A stretch of DNA of 64,000 nt. Origin: Paractinoplanes bogorensis. Lineage in GTDB: Bacteria; Actinomycetota; Actinomycetes; Mycobacteriales; Micromonosporaceae. Shown piece after piece: positions 31,384 through 39,981 of this stretch. The notes under the pieces are model-generated. The model searched no databases. It saw only the letters and a list, made by a program, of their open reading frames with translations, and had not been told where the DNA came from. The DNA is taken from positions 124,001 to 188,000 of the forward strand of contig NZ_JAHKKG010000004.1 of the NCBI RefSeq assembly GCF_018829635.1. Reading direction: 5' to 3'. A program made the translations under genes and the position numbers. Positions within the stretch are counted from its first letter, which is position 1, and every line of letters begins with the position of its first letter.

Positions 31384-31986
31384 ATCGCCGGCCCCGACGC
31401 GCAGGATCTCCGGCTCGCCCTCGGACAGGTCGACCACGGTCGTCGGCTCGACGCTGCCCTCACCCGAGTCGATCACCGCGTCGACCACGTGGTCGAGGGC
31501 TTCCTTGATCTCCCAGCCCATCGTCATCGGCTCGTCCTGGCCGGGCAGCAGCAGCGTGCTCGACACCAGCGGCTCGCCCAGCTCCTCGAGGATCGCCTGC
31601 GCCACCACGTGGTCGGGGATGCGCGCACCGACCGTCTTCTTCTTCGGGTGCAGCAGCCGGCGCGGCACCTCGCGGGTGGCCGGCAGGATGAACGTGTACG
31701 GGCCCGGCGTCGACGCCTTCACCAGCCGGAACGAGGCGTTGCTGATCTGCACGAACTGGCCCAGCTGGGCGAAGTCGCGGCACATCAGCGTGAAGTGGTG
31801 CCGGTCGTCGAGGTGCCGGATCTCGCGGATGCGGTCGAGGCCCTCCTTGTTGCCCATCCGGCAGCCCAGCGCGAAGCACGAGTCCGTCGGATAGGCGATC
31901 AGCCCGTCACCCCGGACGATGTCGACCACCTGCCGGATCGACCGGGCCTGCGGGTTGTCCGGGTGCACGTCGAAATACTTCGCCAC
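31366..31986 (-). CDS. YrdC/Sua5/YciO family protein (threonylcarbamoyl-AMP synthase-like)
   Basis: A 206-residue single YrdC domain. Landmarks are VVDIVRGDGLIAYPTDSCFA, DRIREIRHLDDRHHFTLMCR, ASTPGPYTFILPATREVPRR, VGARIPDHVVAQAILEELGE and LVSSTLLLPGQ. TsaC members make threonylcarbamoyl-AMP for tRNA t6A; this sequence is closer to the YciO-like branch, so the exact activity is uncertain. The GTG at 31986 gives the usual MAKYFDVHPDNPQ start, and a -10 hexamer TAGGCT (plus 31993-31998) lies 6 nt upstream, indicating a leaderless transcript. Confidence 0.88.
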   Translation of the reverse strand: MAKYFDVHPDNPQARSIRQVVDIVRGDGLIAYPTDSCFALGCRMGNKEGLDRIREIRHLDDRHHFTLMCRDFAQLGQFVQISNASFRLVKASTPGPYTFILPATREVPRRLLHPKKKTVGARIPDHVVAQAILEELGEPLVSSTLLLPGQDEPMTMGWEIKEALDHVVDAVIDSGEGSVEPTTVVDLSEGEPEILRVGAGDPSRFE

Positions 31987-32036
31987 CGGCAAAGCCTAGT
32001 GAGTCACGGTCGCGCTCGTGATCTCGGTCCGGCTTT

Positions 32037-32927
32037 TCAAGACCCTTTCCCCGTACGGGTGAAAGCCCCGTTCACGGTTCTTCCGTTCTCCAGCCCGTGT
32101 CTCTCCAGCCCGTGGATCACGGCAGCCATGTCCGACTCGGCGTGGCCCAGCGCGGCCGTTTCGGCGTACAGGTCGCGGCAGACGTCGAGCAGCGGTGACG
32201 CGATCTCCCGTTTCCGCGCGGCGGCCACGATCAGTTCGTTGTTCATCAGCACGTCCCGGATCGACGCCTGCACCGCGAAATCCTCGCTGACCAGCTTGCC
32301 CGCCTTGACCCGGGACACGGTGCTGGCCATCGGCCCGGCGTCCAGCACCTGCCGCAGCAGGTCCCGATCGAGCCCGTACGCGTCGGCGAAGTGGAACGCC
32401 TCGGCCAACCCGGTCACCATGCTGATCAGGAACGTGTTGACCGCCAGCTTCATCAGCAGCGCCGACCCCGGTTCCGCCCCGCAGTCGACGACCTGCCGGC
32501 ACATGACCCCCAGGTGCGGCGCCAATGCGGCCTTTCCGTCCTCGTCACCCGCGACCATCGCGACGAGTTCACCCGCCTCAGCCGGCCCGCGCGACCCCGA
32601 CACCGGCGCCTCGACGTAGCGGCCGCCCTGGTTCTCCACCCGCGTGGCCAGCCGTGCCGAGAACTCCGGGCTCGTCGTCCCCATGTGCACGATCAGCCGC
32701 CCGCGCGGGTCGACCCGGGGCATCACCTCGTCGATCGCGCTCTCGCCGGCCAACATCAGAATCAGGAGTTCCGCCCGTACGTCTCCAGGCGTCGCCACCC
32801 GCAGAGCGCCCGGGGGCGTGTTCCCGCGATCGGTGCGGCTCCACACGATCAGGTCGGTCCCGGCCTTCGCCAGGTTGGTGGCCATCGGCGTGCCCATGAC
32901 GCCCAGCCCGAGAAACCCCACGGTCAT
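32037..32927 (-). CDS. NAD(P)-dependent beta-hydroxyacid dehydrogenase
   Basis: A 296-residue 3-hydroxyisobutyrate-dehydrogenase-family enzyme. The Rossmann start is [20 protein letters not shown], the substrate-binding block is [20 protein letters not shown], and the catalytic Lys is probably in [16 protein letters not shown]. Members oxidise 3-hydroxyacids or reduce semialdehydes; the substrate here is unknown. A -10 hexamer TACGGT (plus ACCGTA 32935-32940) ends 7 nt before the ATG, so leaderless; the in-frame GTG at 32936 overlaps that hexamer and is unlikely to be used. Confidence 0.9.
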   Translation of the reverse strand: MTVGFLGLGVMGTPMATNLAKAGTDLIVWSRTDRGNTPPGALRVATPGDVRAELLILMLAGESAIDEVMPRVDPRGRLIVHMGTTSPEFSARLATRVENQGGRYVEAPVSGSRGPAEAGELVAMVAGDEDGKAALAPHLGVMCRQVVDCGAEPGSALLMKLAVNTFLISMVTGLAEAFHFADAYGLDRDLLRQVLDAGPMASTVSRVKAGKLVSEDFAVQASIRDVLMNNELIVAAARKREIASPLLDVCRDLYAETAALGHAESDMAAVIHGLERHGLENGRTVNGAFTRTGKGS

Positions 32928-32977
32928 GCCGCTCACCGTAGGTTTCCCCAGCTGTCAGCGGCGGTGGCCAATTTCCC

Positions 32978-33041
32978 GTTCGTGGCCGTACCGGTTCGTG
33001 GCTGTGCCGGTTCGTGGCTGTGCCGGTTCGTGGCTGTACCA
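32978..33041. repeat. 16-bp tandem repeat, four copies
   Basis: GTTCGTGGCTGTGCCG repeats at 32978, 32994, 33010 and 33026; the outer copies carry one to three changes. It lies between divergent genes, upstream of the small gene at 33094. Confidence 0.92.
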
Positions 33042-33093
33042 CAGTGGACTGTGCGATGCTGCTGTTCAGTTTCTTATCTGGGAGGCATAGCGC

Positions 33094-33336
33094 ATGCCTG
33101 TTTCCGTCAACCTCGACGCCCTGCTCGACGAACCCTTCCGCGACCTACCCCTGACCGACCTGGTCAACGCCCCCGTCGCCGCCCTGTCCGGCGTCAGCGA
33201 CGAGGAGGCCGAGGGCCTGAGCCTGGCCTTCGGCATCAACACGATCGCCGACCTGGCCGCCAACCCGTTCATCCGCGCCGCCGTCGCCATCACCCGCATG
33301 GCCGAGGCCGCCGCTCCGCCCCCGCCCCCGGCTTAG
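33094..33336 (+). CDS. small acidic helical protein, unknown
   Basis: An 80-residue protein that I do not recognise. It has no signal peptide. The core LSGVSDEEAEGLSLAFGINT and IADLAANPFIRAAVAITRMA reads like a helix-hairpin-helix-type or DUF4332-like segment (a conserved G.... then a short loop NT then a helix), and the tail is PPPPPA. A GGGAGG ribosome-binding site 8 nt upstream of the ATG argues for genuine translation. It overlaps the convergent 404-residue gene by 4 nt. Confidence 0.65.
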   Translation: MPVSVNLDALLDEPFRDLPLTDLVNAPVAALSGVSDEEAEGLSLAFGINTIADLAANPFIRAAVAITRMAEAAAPPPPPA

Positions 33337-34547
33337 ATCAGCGGCGGCGGCTCGCCCAGCCCGGCCCGGCGCCGGATCGCGTCCAGCAGTTCCACCACGT
33401 CCCGCCGGGCCACCGCGGCCGGGTCCGGCTCGTCCCGCAGCGTCGCCGGGGATCGCCGGAGCGTCGCCACCACGGCGTTCCGGCCCCGGCGCACGGAAGA
33501 GCGGGCCGGGCCGTCCGGAAACTCGTAGAAGATCTCCAGCAGGTCCCGGTCGGCGCCCGACCACCAGTCCCGCCACGCCGGCGCGCGCAACTGGACGAGC
33601 AGGCCGGACAGCGTCTGCTGGTACGCCGCCGGTATCGCCTTCCGTGAGCCGCCGCCGACGATCTCGATCCGCGGCCCGAGGTCGGCCGGAGTCCGCACCA
33701 CGATCGCCGGCAGGCCGTCCACATCCGGGACCGGGCCCGCGGTGTCCGCCGACAGGCCGTCCACATCCGGGACCGGGCCCGTGGTGTCCGCCGGCTCCAC
33801 CCCGAACGTGCCCGGATCGTTCAGGTCGAGCGTGATCGGCCAGTACGGCGAACCGGCGACCGAGGACCCGTCCGCCCCGATCACCACCCCGTCCTCCGGC
33901 CCGAAGTTCACCAGCGACGACCCGTTCCACCGCACCGTGCGCGCATAGTCCGCGAACGCCCTCGACGAGCCCCACACGGCCGCCACCGGTGAGACACAGA
34001 CCGTCGATCCGTCCTCGCGCCGCCGGACCCGTACGACCACCCGGCCGAGCCCGTCGTCCCCGAGCACGAACGACGGCTGCGCCGTGTGCCGCCGATCCGG
34101 GCTGGACTTGGCCGGCCCGTCCCACCGGAACCGCAGACCTGCGGCCAGCACATGCGCGTGCGCCCCGGCCAGTCCGGCCGGATCCCATCCCCGCGCCTGC
34201 CCCAGCCGTACGGCCGCCCCGTGCATGACCTCCAGCACGAGCCGGGCCCGCTTGGCGGCCGGGAGCCGGTCGACACCCTTCGGCAGTTCCGCCACCGCCA
34301 TCTCGAAGCCCTCGTTCTCCTCCGGATGCACCATGACCAGCACGTCCTCGCGGTCCCCGCCGTCCCGGGTGAACAGGCGCAACTCCGAGTGCCGGTTCGT
34401 GATGCCGGCCGGCCGGACCCCTTGCGAATACAGCTCGCTCACACTGTTGGCGCTGCGGGCGAACGCATCCTCGCCCGGCGCCTCGACCCAGGGGCGATCG
34501 GCCCACCCCGTCCCCGGCCAGAACCACACCGTCCGCAACGTAGCCAC
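33333..34547 (-). CDS. hypothetical 404-residue protein
   Basis: Not recognised. It is cytoplasmic, with no signal or membrane segment. The N-terminal third contains TVWFWPGTGWADRPWVEAPG; the middle has beta-rich segments (SPYWPITLDLNDPGTFGVEP); the end is helical (ARRDVVELLDAIRRRAGLGE). A 14-residue unit, DTTGPVPDVDGLSA / DTAGPVPDVDGLPA, is tandemly duplicated through a 42-bp DNA repeat at 33711-33794, showing that the repeat process here also acts in frame within genes. A GTG start is used. No function can be offered. Confidence 0.6.
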   Translation of the reverse strand: MATLRTVWFWPGTGWADRPWVEAPGEDAFARSANSVSELYSQGVRPAGITNRHSELRLFTRDGGDREDVLVMVHPEENEGFEMAVAELPKGVDRLPAAKRARLVLEVMHGAAVRLGQARGWDPAGLAGAHAHVLAAGLRFRWDGPAKSSPDRRHTAQPSFVLGDDGLGRVVVRVRRREDGSTVCVSPVAAVWGSSRAFADYARTVRWNGSSLVNFGPEDGVVIGADGSSVAGSPYWPITLDLNDPGTFGVEPADTTGPVPDVDGLSADTAGPVPDVDGLPAIVVRTPADLGPRIEIVGGGSRKAIPAAYQQTLSGLLVQLRAPAWRDWWSGADRDLLEIFYEFPDGPARSSVRRGRNAVVATLRRSPATLRDEPDPAAVARRDVVELLDAIRRRAGLGEPPPLI

Positions 34548-34634
34548 CCCGGTAGTGGATCACGTTGCTGGTGGCGTCCGGTCTTCGGAGGCTTTTCAGA
34601 TGGTGAATGTGGATCTCGTGGGCACCCGAAGTTG

Positions 34635-34650
34635 TCGTACAGGTGTTCGA
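34635..34650. promoter_or_regulatory. SOS box (LexA site) upstream of HNH gene
   Basis: TCGTACAGGTGTTCGA matches the actinobacterial LexA operator TCGAAC-N4-GTTCGA with a single mismatch. It lies 2 nt before the start codon at 34653 (11 nt before the alternative ATG), overlapping where transcription would begin, so LexA repression and DNA-damage induction are likely. Confidence 0.65.
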
Positions 34651-34652
34651 AT

Positions 34653-36104
34653 ATGGTCCGCATGTTGGCGGAGATACAGCTTCTCGGCAAGGACACCACG
34701 GCACTCGCCGCGGCGCCGCTGTGGTCGCTGTCCGACGACCAAGTCACCGACAGTCTGAAAGCCGCCCACCGCCTCGAGCAGGCCGCCACCGCCCTGAAGG
34801 TCCAGCTCGTACGTCAGGCCTGCTCCCGCGCTCTGCCCGCGGCGCACGGGTTCCGCACCCCCGCGCGGTGGCTGCGCGAGCTGCTGCTCGTCGACCCCCA
34901 GCCGGCCCGGGAACTCGTCGAACAGGCCACCGCCCTGTCCCGCCACACCATCGTCGAACAGGCGGTCCTCGACGGCGCCATCGACCTGCGCCAGGCCGCC
35001 GAGATCGCCACGACGATGGCCGCACTCCCGACCGACCTCGCCGCCATCGACACCGACGCTGACCCGGACATGGCCGTCGATCCCGCCACCGTCGATCCCG
35101 CCGCTGCCGATCCCGCCGCTGCCGATCCCGCCGCTGCCGATCCCGCCGCTGCCGATCCCGCCGCTGCCGATCCCGCCGCTGCCGATCCCGCCGCCGCCGA
35201 TCCCGCTGTCGCCGATCCCGTGGCGCCCGGCACTCCCGAGCTGGTCCGGCAGGCCGCCCACACCATGATCGACATGGCCGGCCGGCTCAGCGCCTTCCAG
35301 CTGCGCCACATCGGCGAACGGATCCTCGCCCACGTCGCCCCATACCTCGCCGACCAGGCCGAAGCCGCCGCCCTGGCCCGCCAGGAAGCCCGTGCCCACC
35401 GCCGCCGCGGGTTCACGCTGTCCCTGCCGGTCGACGGCCTGGTCCGGCTCTCCGGCCAGCTCGGCGCCGAAGACGCTGCCACCCTCAAGGCCGCCCTGCA
35501 CCCGCTCTGCCGCCCCACCCCCGACGACGACCGCACCCCACCGCAACGCCGTGCCGACGCCCTGATCGAGATCTGCCGCCTCGCCCTGCGCACCGGCGAC
35601 CTCCCCGACGACGGCGGCCAGCCCGCCCAGCTCGCCGTCACCGTCGCCTACGACCCGCTCACCCGAACGCTGGGCACCGCCACCACCGACACCGGCGAAC
35701 GCCTAAGCCCCGCCAGCGCCCGTCGCCTGGCCTGCGACGCCCAGCTCCTGCCCATCCTGCTCGGCGGCGCCGGCCAGATCCTCGACGCCGGCCGCACCCG
35801 CCGCACCGCCACCGGCCCCCTGCGCCGAGCCCTGCACGTCCGCGACCAGGGTTGCGCCTTCCCCGACTGCGACCGCCCACCCCGCTGGACAGACGCCCAC
35901 CACATCACCGCCTGGACCACCGGCGCCGCAACCGACCTCGACAACCTCGTCCTGCTGTGCCGCGCCCACCACCGCCTGATCCACCACCCCACGGCCGGCT
36001 GGCACCTCCGCCTCGGCCCCGACCGCCAGGTGGAATTCCTCCCACCACCCCACATCGACCCGAGCCAGGGCCCCCGCCGCAACCTCTACCGCCTGCGCCA
36101 GTAG
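34653..36104 (+). CDS. DUF222/HNH endonuclease (13E12-repeat type)
   Basis: A 483-residue protein of the actinobacterial DUF222-HNH family (the REP13E12 proteins of mycobacteria). The DUF222 part spans about 1-330, beginning MVRMLAEIQLLGKD. The HNH nuclease is near the C terminus: RALHVRDQGCAFPDCDRPPR, WTDAHHITAWTTGAATDLDN and LVLLCRAHHRLIHH. A low-complexity DPAAA pentapeptide tract (about 140-190) interrupts DUF222. The SOS box just upstream indicates LexA control. These proteins often mark sites of integration in mycobacteria; no mobile element is seen here. Start 34653 or 34662 (MLAEIQ). Confidence 0.85.
   Translation: MVRMLAEIQLLGKDTTALAAAPLWSLSDDQVTDSLKAAHRLEQAATALKVQLVRQACSRALPAAHGFRTPARWLRELLLVDPQPARELVEQATALSRHTIVEQAVLDGAIDLRQAAEIATTMAALPTDLAAIDTDADPDMAVDPATVDPAAADPAAADPAAADPAAADPAAADPAAADPAAADPAVADPVAPGTPELVRQAAHTMIDMAGRLSAFQLRHIGERILAHVAPYLADQAEAAALARQEARAHRRRGFTLSLPVDGLVRLSGQLGAEDAATLKAALHPLCRPTPDDDRTPPQRRADALIEICRLALRTGDLPDDGGQPAQLAVTVAYDPLTRTLGTATTDTGERLSPASARRLACDAQLLPILLGGAGQILDAGRTRRTATGPLRRALHVRDQGCAFPDCDRPPRWTDAHHITAWTTGAATDLDNLVLLCRAHHRLIHHPTAGWHLRLGPDRQVEFLPPPHIDPSQGPRRNLYRLRQ
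35079..35223. repeat. 15-bp in-frame repeat encoding DPAAA units
   Basis: GATCCCGCCGCTGCC is repeated about nine times with starts every 15 bp from 35079, the outer copies diverged. It encodes (DPAAA)n inside the DUF222/HNH protein, so copy-number change would not shift the frame. Confidence 0.93.
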
Positions 36105-36217
36105 CACGTCGCAGCGGCTCTCGTCGCGGCCATCGCGAGCATCTCGTTGGGCCTGCTCACTGCCCTGCCACGTTGACGCACCCCGATCTCGCCGTAGTGA
36201 TGGCCGTGTGCCCTGTC

Positions 36218-36425
36218 GCCACGTCGAGCCGCCGCCACGTCGAGCCGCCGCCACGTCGAGCCGCCGCCACGCCGAGCTGCCGCTACGCTGAGCTGTCGCC
36301 ACGTCGAGCTGCCGTCATGTCGAGCTGCCGTGATGTCGAGCTGCCGTCATGTCGAGCTGCCGTCATGTCGAGCTGCCGCTACGCCGAGCCGCCGTCATGT
36401 CGAGCTGCCGTCATGTCGAGCCACC
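36218..36425. repeat. 16-bp tandem repeat, 13 units
   Basis: Units such as GCCACGTCGAGCCGCC and GTCATGTCGAGCTGCC repeat every 16 bp; 208 bp equals 13 units. Early units favour CACGTCGAGCC and later ones CATGTCGAGCT, as expected from block-wise amplification. It lies between the HNH gene and the convergent membrane-protein gene. No gene lies in 36105-36495; the first about 110 bases of that gap show nothing recognisable. Confidence 0.92.
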
Positions 36426-36495
36426 GAGATGACCGGCGCTTGGTCAGGCGTGCAGCCGGGGTAGATGAATCCGCCTGAGGAAGCCCGTCCCGTTG

Positions 36496-37548
36496 CTATC
36501 GTCCGACGCGACGATCAGCGTTCAATCGCTTCCATTCGTTCCATTTCTGGCCAATCTCCGGGTTCGCATCAGGAACGGGAGAGATGATTTCGGGCTGGGA
36601 GTCCTGCGTGGGTTCGTACCATGTGGCGACACCCTTGAGTGTGCGTCTTCGGATTTCCCCGCGGCGTTTCCCGGTGACAAACTCGACCACCTTCACGAGC
36701 CGGATCAGTAGCTCGAGCAGGGCAGCTCCGGCGAGGCCGAGAAGCGCACCGGAGCTGAACAAAGCGCCGTCCCGCTGCCGCGACGAATGATTGTCGCCGA
36801 GGCGTATGTGCGCTCCGGGGAGATCGAGCTTGATTCCATCGCCAGGGGTAAATTTCCAACTGAGCCTGGAGGTTTCTGCCAGGCGCGGCCATGCGTAGGA
36901 AAGCGTCTCTCCAGCCTCGATGTCACCGCCGTCGACCGAGCATGACCGCACGCTGCTATCGGCAAAGCAGGCCGGGAACTTCACGTCAGCCAGACCGCCC
37001 CGGACGACGCCGAGCGGGCGCCGCATTTCGCCGGAGACTACGACGTCGACCGGGTAGAAAACGCCTCTTGGCAGGCGGAGCGCAATCTCCTGCCGTGCGT
37101 TGACAGAGCGCGCGTCAAAGGTGTTGGAGCGTGCGATCGGGGCGCTTGCGGCCGACTCTGCATGTGTATAGGTGGATGCCCGCGCATCGGTGATCACTGT
37201 ATCGCCGTAAAGCGTGATGACAATCTCGCGCCCGGCGAGCGATGAGCTCCCGGAGTGAATTCGCACCTGAAGAAAATTCTGCGCGGCAAGCTGATCAACG
37301 CTGTCCCGGACTATTCCGTCGAAGCCGATCTCGACATCGAGGCGTTGCGGTCCGGGCAAGGTCTCATCTGAATCAACCGGCAAGCGGACGTCGATTGCAC
37401 CGTCGTACGATGAAGAGGCGGAACTACTTGCCATCCAGTACTGATAGCCGGCACCGACCGAGGCGGCAACCGTGACGAAAAGTAGCATCGCGATTTCGAC
37501 AGTCAGTCCAAATTTCCCAGTAAATTCGGAGTCAACCTCCGTTCGCAT
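36496..37548 (-). CDS. bitopic membrane protein, unknown, lower GC
   Basis: A 350-residue protein with a membrane helix near the N terminus (about 18-40, VEIAMLLFVTVAASVGAGYQ) and another at about 268-290 (GALFSSGALLGLAGAALLEL). About 225 residues between them are probably extracytoplasmic, mainly beta, with two Cys (ACFADSSVRSC). The C-terminal 60 residues are cytoplasmic and basic. I do not recognise the family. Base composition is unusual: 37261-37320 has 33 G/C of 60, well below neighbouring genes, suggesting recent transfer. A -10 hexamer TACAAT (plus ATTGTA 37555-37560) lies 6 nt before the ATG, so leaderless. Confidence 0.7.
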   Translation of the reverse strand: MRTEVDSEFTGKFGLTVEIAMLLFVTVAASVGAGYQYWMASSSASSSYDGAIDVRLPVDSDETLPGPQRLDVEIGFDGIVRDSVDQLAAQNFLQVRIHSGSSSLAGREIVITLYGDTVITDARASTYTHAESAASAPIARSNTFDARSVNARQEIALRLPRGVFYPVDVVVSGEMRRPLGVVRGGLADVKFPACFADSSVRSCSVDGGDIEAGETLSYAWPRLAETSRLSWKFTPGDGIKLDLPGAHIRLGDNHSSRQRDGALFSSGALLGLAGAALLELLIRLVKVVEFVTGKRRGEIRRRTLKGVATWYEPTQDSQPEIISPVPDANPEIGQKWNEWKRLNADRRVGR

Positions 37549-37675
37549 GTCGACATTGTACTTTGCGGGGCAAGATTCATTCTAGAAGAGCAATACGGCC
37601 AGATTTTTCCGGCGAGTGCCGAGGGGTGAGGAATCCGATAGCCAGCCATATCCGCAGAGTATTGATACCGACACC

Positions 37676-37780
37676 TTGAATGCGCGCACGTTGAACGCGC
37701 GCACGTTGAACGCGCGCACGTTGAACGCGCGCACGTTGAACGCGCGCACCTCGAACGCGCGCACCTTGAACGCGCGCAAC
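37676..37780. repeat. 15-bp tandem repeat, seven units
   Basis: TTGAACGCGCGCACG repeats exactly or with one to two changes from 37676 to 37780. The plus strand reads as TLNAR pentapeptides and the minus strand as AFNVR, but no convincing gene start or domain supports coding. It borders the transporter remnant. Confidence 0.9.
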
Positions 37781-37834
37781 GACGGCTTCGCACCGCAGGA
37801 CGGCGCACACCATCGATCGAGCTGAAAGCAGGCG

Positions 37835-37916
37835 ACCTGCCGTAGAACGAGAACCGTTCCCACAACTCGACACCGAACAGGTTGGCGACGGGACGCGGTT
37901 GCCCGAAGAAGGTCAT
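37835..37916 (-). pseudogene. remnant of POT-family peptide transporter N terminus
   Basis: The minus strand from the ATG at 37916 reads MTFFGQPRPVANLFGVELWE then RFSFYG. FFG.P....LF..ELWERFSFYG is the hallmark start of proton-dependent oligopeptide (POT/PTR2) transporters. After SFYG similarity stops and the frame runs into unrelated sequence and the 15-bp repeats, so only about 27 codons survive. The rest of the gene has been lost, probably when the lower-GC segment at 36.5-37.8 kb was inserted or the locus was deleted. Confidence 0.75.
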
Positions 37917-37976
37917 ACCGCCGCGCTTAGCCCGCGAAGCGTGGCGGTAACAGGGCGGCTGGACCATGCTGGGGGC

Positions 37977-39404
37977 GTGGAAACTGAACTCTTCATCGGC
38001 GGTAAGTGGGTTCCCGCGTCGTCCGGGAACCGTTTCGACGTGCTCGACCCGGCGACCGGCGACGTGATCGCCACGGTTGCCGACGGCGGCGAGAGCGATG
38101 CCGTCGCGGCGGTCGACGCGGCCGCGGCGGCGGGACCGGCGTGGGCGGCAACCCCTCCGCGCGTACGCGGTGAGACCCTCCGCAAGGCGTGGGAGCTGAT
38201 GACCGAGCGGGCCGGCGAGCTCGCCAAGCTGATCAGCCTGGAGAACGGCAAGGCCCTGGTCGACGCCAAGGGCGAGGTCACGTACGCGGCGGAGTTCTTC
38301 CGATGGTTCGCCGAGGAGGCCGTCCGCGGCGAGGGCCAGTTCGCGACCGCGCCGTCCGGCGCCAACCGGATCCTGGTCACGCGCCAGCCGGTCGGGGTGT
38401 GTGTGCTGGTGACGCCATGGAACTTCCCGGCCGCGATGGCTACCCGCAAGATCGGTCCGGCGCTGGCGGCCGGGTGCACGGTGGTGCTCAAGCCGGCCAG
38501 CGACACGCCCCTGACCGCGCTGGCCATGGCAGCGATCCTCGCTGAGGCCGGGGTGCCCGAGGGCGTGGTCAACGTGCTGCCGTCGCGGAGCTCGGGCAAG
38601 GTCGTTTCGCGGATGCTGCACGATTCCCGCGTACGGAAACTGTCCTTCACCGGCTCGACCGAGGTGGGCCGGATTCTGCTGGCCCAGGCGGCTGACAACG
38701 TGGTGAACACGTCGATGGAGCTCGGCGGTAACGCGCCGTTCGTGGTGTTCGGCGACGCCGATCTGGATGCGGCGATCGAGGGCGCGATGATCGCGAAGAT
38801 GCGCAACGGGGGAGAGGCCTGTACGGCCGCGAACCGTTTCTACGTCGAGGCGTCGGTGGCGTCCGAGTTCGCTTCTCGGCTCGCCGCTCGCATGTCGGCG
38901 CTGCGGGTCGGGCCCGGCACGGCTGAGGACACGCAGGTCGGCCCGCTGGTCAACGAGGACACGGTGGCCAAGGTCGACGAACTCGTGAGGGGTGCGCTCG
39001 ATGCCGGGGCCAAGGCCGAGACCGGCGGCAGCCGTCCGGAAGGTCCCGGTTTCTACTATCCGCCGACGGTGCTGACCGGGGTCGCGCCCGACTCGCCGAT
39101 CCTGCGCGAGGAGATCTTCGGGCCGGTCGCGCCGATCGTCACGTTCACCAGCGAGGATGAGGCGGTCCGGCTGGCCAACGACACCGAGTACGGGCTGGTC
39201 GCCTACGTCTACACCACCGACCTGGCCCGCGGCCTGCGGATCAGCGAGGCGATCGAGGCGGGCATGGTCGGCCTCAACCGGGGCCTGGTCAGCGACCCGG
39301 CGGCGCCGTTCGGCGGGGTCAAGCAGAGCGGCATCGGCCGTGAGGGCGGGCACGAGGGCCTGCTGGAGTACCTCGAGTCGAAGTACATCGCCGTCAGCTG
39401 GTGA
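37977..39404 (+). CDS. NAD(P)-dependent succinate-semialdehyde dehydrogenase-like ALDH
   Basis: A 475-residue aldehyde dehydrogenase, closest in pattern to succinate-semialdehyde dehydrogenases (GabD). Features include LVTPWNFPAAMATRKIGPAL, LSFTGSTEVGRILLAQAADN, the catalytic Glu in SMELGGNAPFVVF, the nucleophile Cys in GGEACTAANRFYV and the C-terminal PFGGVKQSGIGREGGHEGL. It oxidises an aldehyde to the acid with NAD(P)+ in the cytoplasm. The GTG at 37977 gives the usual ETELFIGGKWV start; CATGCT, a weak -10, lies 6 nt upstream. The 3' end overlaps the convergent GNAT gene by 11 bp. Confidence 0.92.
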   Translation: METELFIGGKWVPASSGNRFDVLDPATGDVIATVADGGESDAVAAVDAAAAAGPAWAATPPRVRGETLRKAWELMTERAGELAKLISLENGKALVDAKGEVTYAAEFFRWFAEEAVRGEGQFATAPSGANRILVTRQPVGVCVLVTPWNFPAAMATRKIGPALAAGCTVVLKPASDTPLTALAMAAILAEAGVPEGVVNVLPSRSSGKVVSRMLHDSRVRKLSFTGSTEVGRILLAQAADNVVNTSMELGGNAPFVVFGDADLDAAIEGAMIAKMRNGGEACTAANRFYVEASVASEFASRLAARMSALRVGPGTAEDTQVGPLVNEDTVAKVDELVRGALDAGAKAETGGSRPEGPGFYYPPTVLTGVAPDSPILREEIFGPVAPIVTFTSEDEAVRLANDTEYGLVAYVYTTDLARGLRISEAIEAGMVGLNRGLVSDPAAPFGGVKQSGIGREGGHEGLLEYLESKYIAVSW

Positions 39405-39927
39405 TGTCCCGCCGCATTCGCACGATCGGGACGGGGGCGCCCCCGCGGGCGTCCTCGGTCCGTTCCACCTCGGCGAAGCCGTAGCTGCGGTAGAGCGGCT
39501 CGCCGGCCAGGGTCGCCATCAGCTCGAGCCGGGTGAAGCCCTCGTCCGCCGCGGCCCGCTCACAGAGTTCCAGGATCATCCGCCCGACCCCGCGCCGCTT
39601 GTACGCCGGGTCGGTGTACATCGCCCGCACGCGAGCCGGGTCGTGCGCCGGATCGAGCAGTGCGCTGTCGCGCGAGGCCGCGTGGTCACCGCCGTAGAGC
39701 GTCGCCCGTCGGCTCCACCCGCCGCACCCGGCCGGCACCCCGTCCGACTCGATGACGAAGTAGGTGCCGTCGTCGATGAGCTGCGTGTCCAGCCCCATGA
39801 TGGCGGCACTGGCGCGAACCTGCTCGTCCGACAGGAACCCGGGCAGCAGTTCCGCGATCGCCCGATCCATCAGCGCCCGCAGCACATCCACGTCGGCCCG
39901 CGTCGCGAGGCGGCTGGTCAAAGTCAT
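39394..39927 (-). CDS. GNAT family N-acetyltransferase
   Basis: A 177-residue single-domain acetyltransferase. The acetyl-CoA loop is YKRRGVGRMILELCERAAAD, preceded by RVRAMYTDPA; the tail ends LYRSYGFAEVERTED, a typical GNAT closing strand. The acceptor is unknown. The ATG at 39927 (MTLTSRLATRADVDVLRALM) is preferred to the in-frame upstream codon at 39972, which lies in the CCCGTACGCGGGG motif and repeat flank. Confidence 0.85.
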   Translation of the reverse strand: MTLTSRLATRADVDVLRALMDRAIAELLPGFLSDEQVRASAAIMGLDTQLIDDGTYFVIESDGVPAGCGGWSRRATLYGGDHAASRDSALLDPAHDPARVRAMYTDPAYKRRGVGRMILELCERAAADEGFTRLELMATLAGEPLYRSYGFAEVERTEDARGGAPVPIVRMRRDITS

Positions 39928-39981
39928 AAGACCATCTTCCCGTACGCGGGGAGGCCGCCCCGGGACGACCAAGGGAACCCG

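Noticed and set aside
36218..36425. CRISPR-like array
   Set aside because: Direct 16-bp repeats without spacers and with no cas genes; it is a simple tandem repeat.
37577..37873. Pentapeptide-repeat-like protein (AFNVR/TLNAR units)
   Set aside because: The pattern comes only from seven 15-bp DNA repeats; both strands give such units and there is no convincing start or domain around them.
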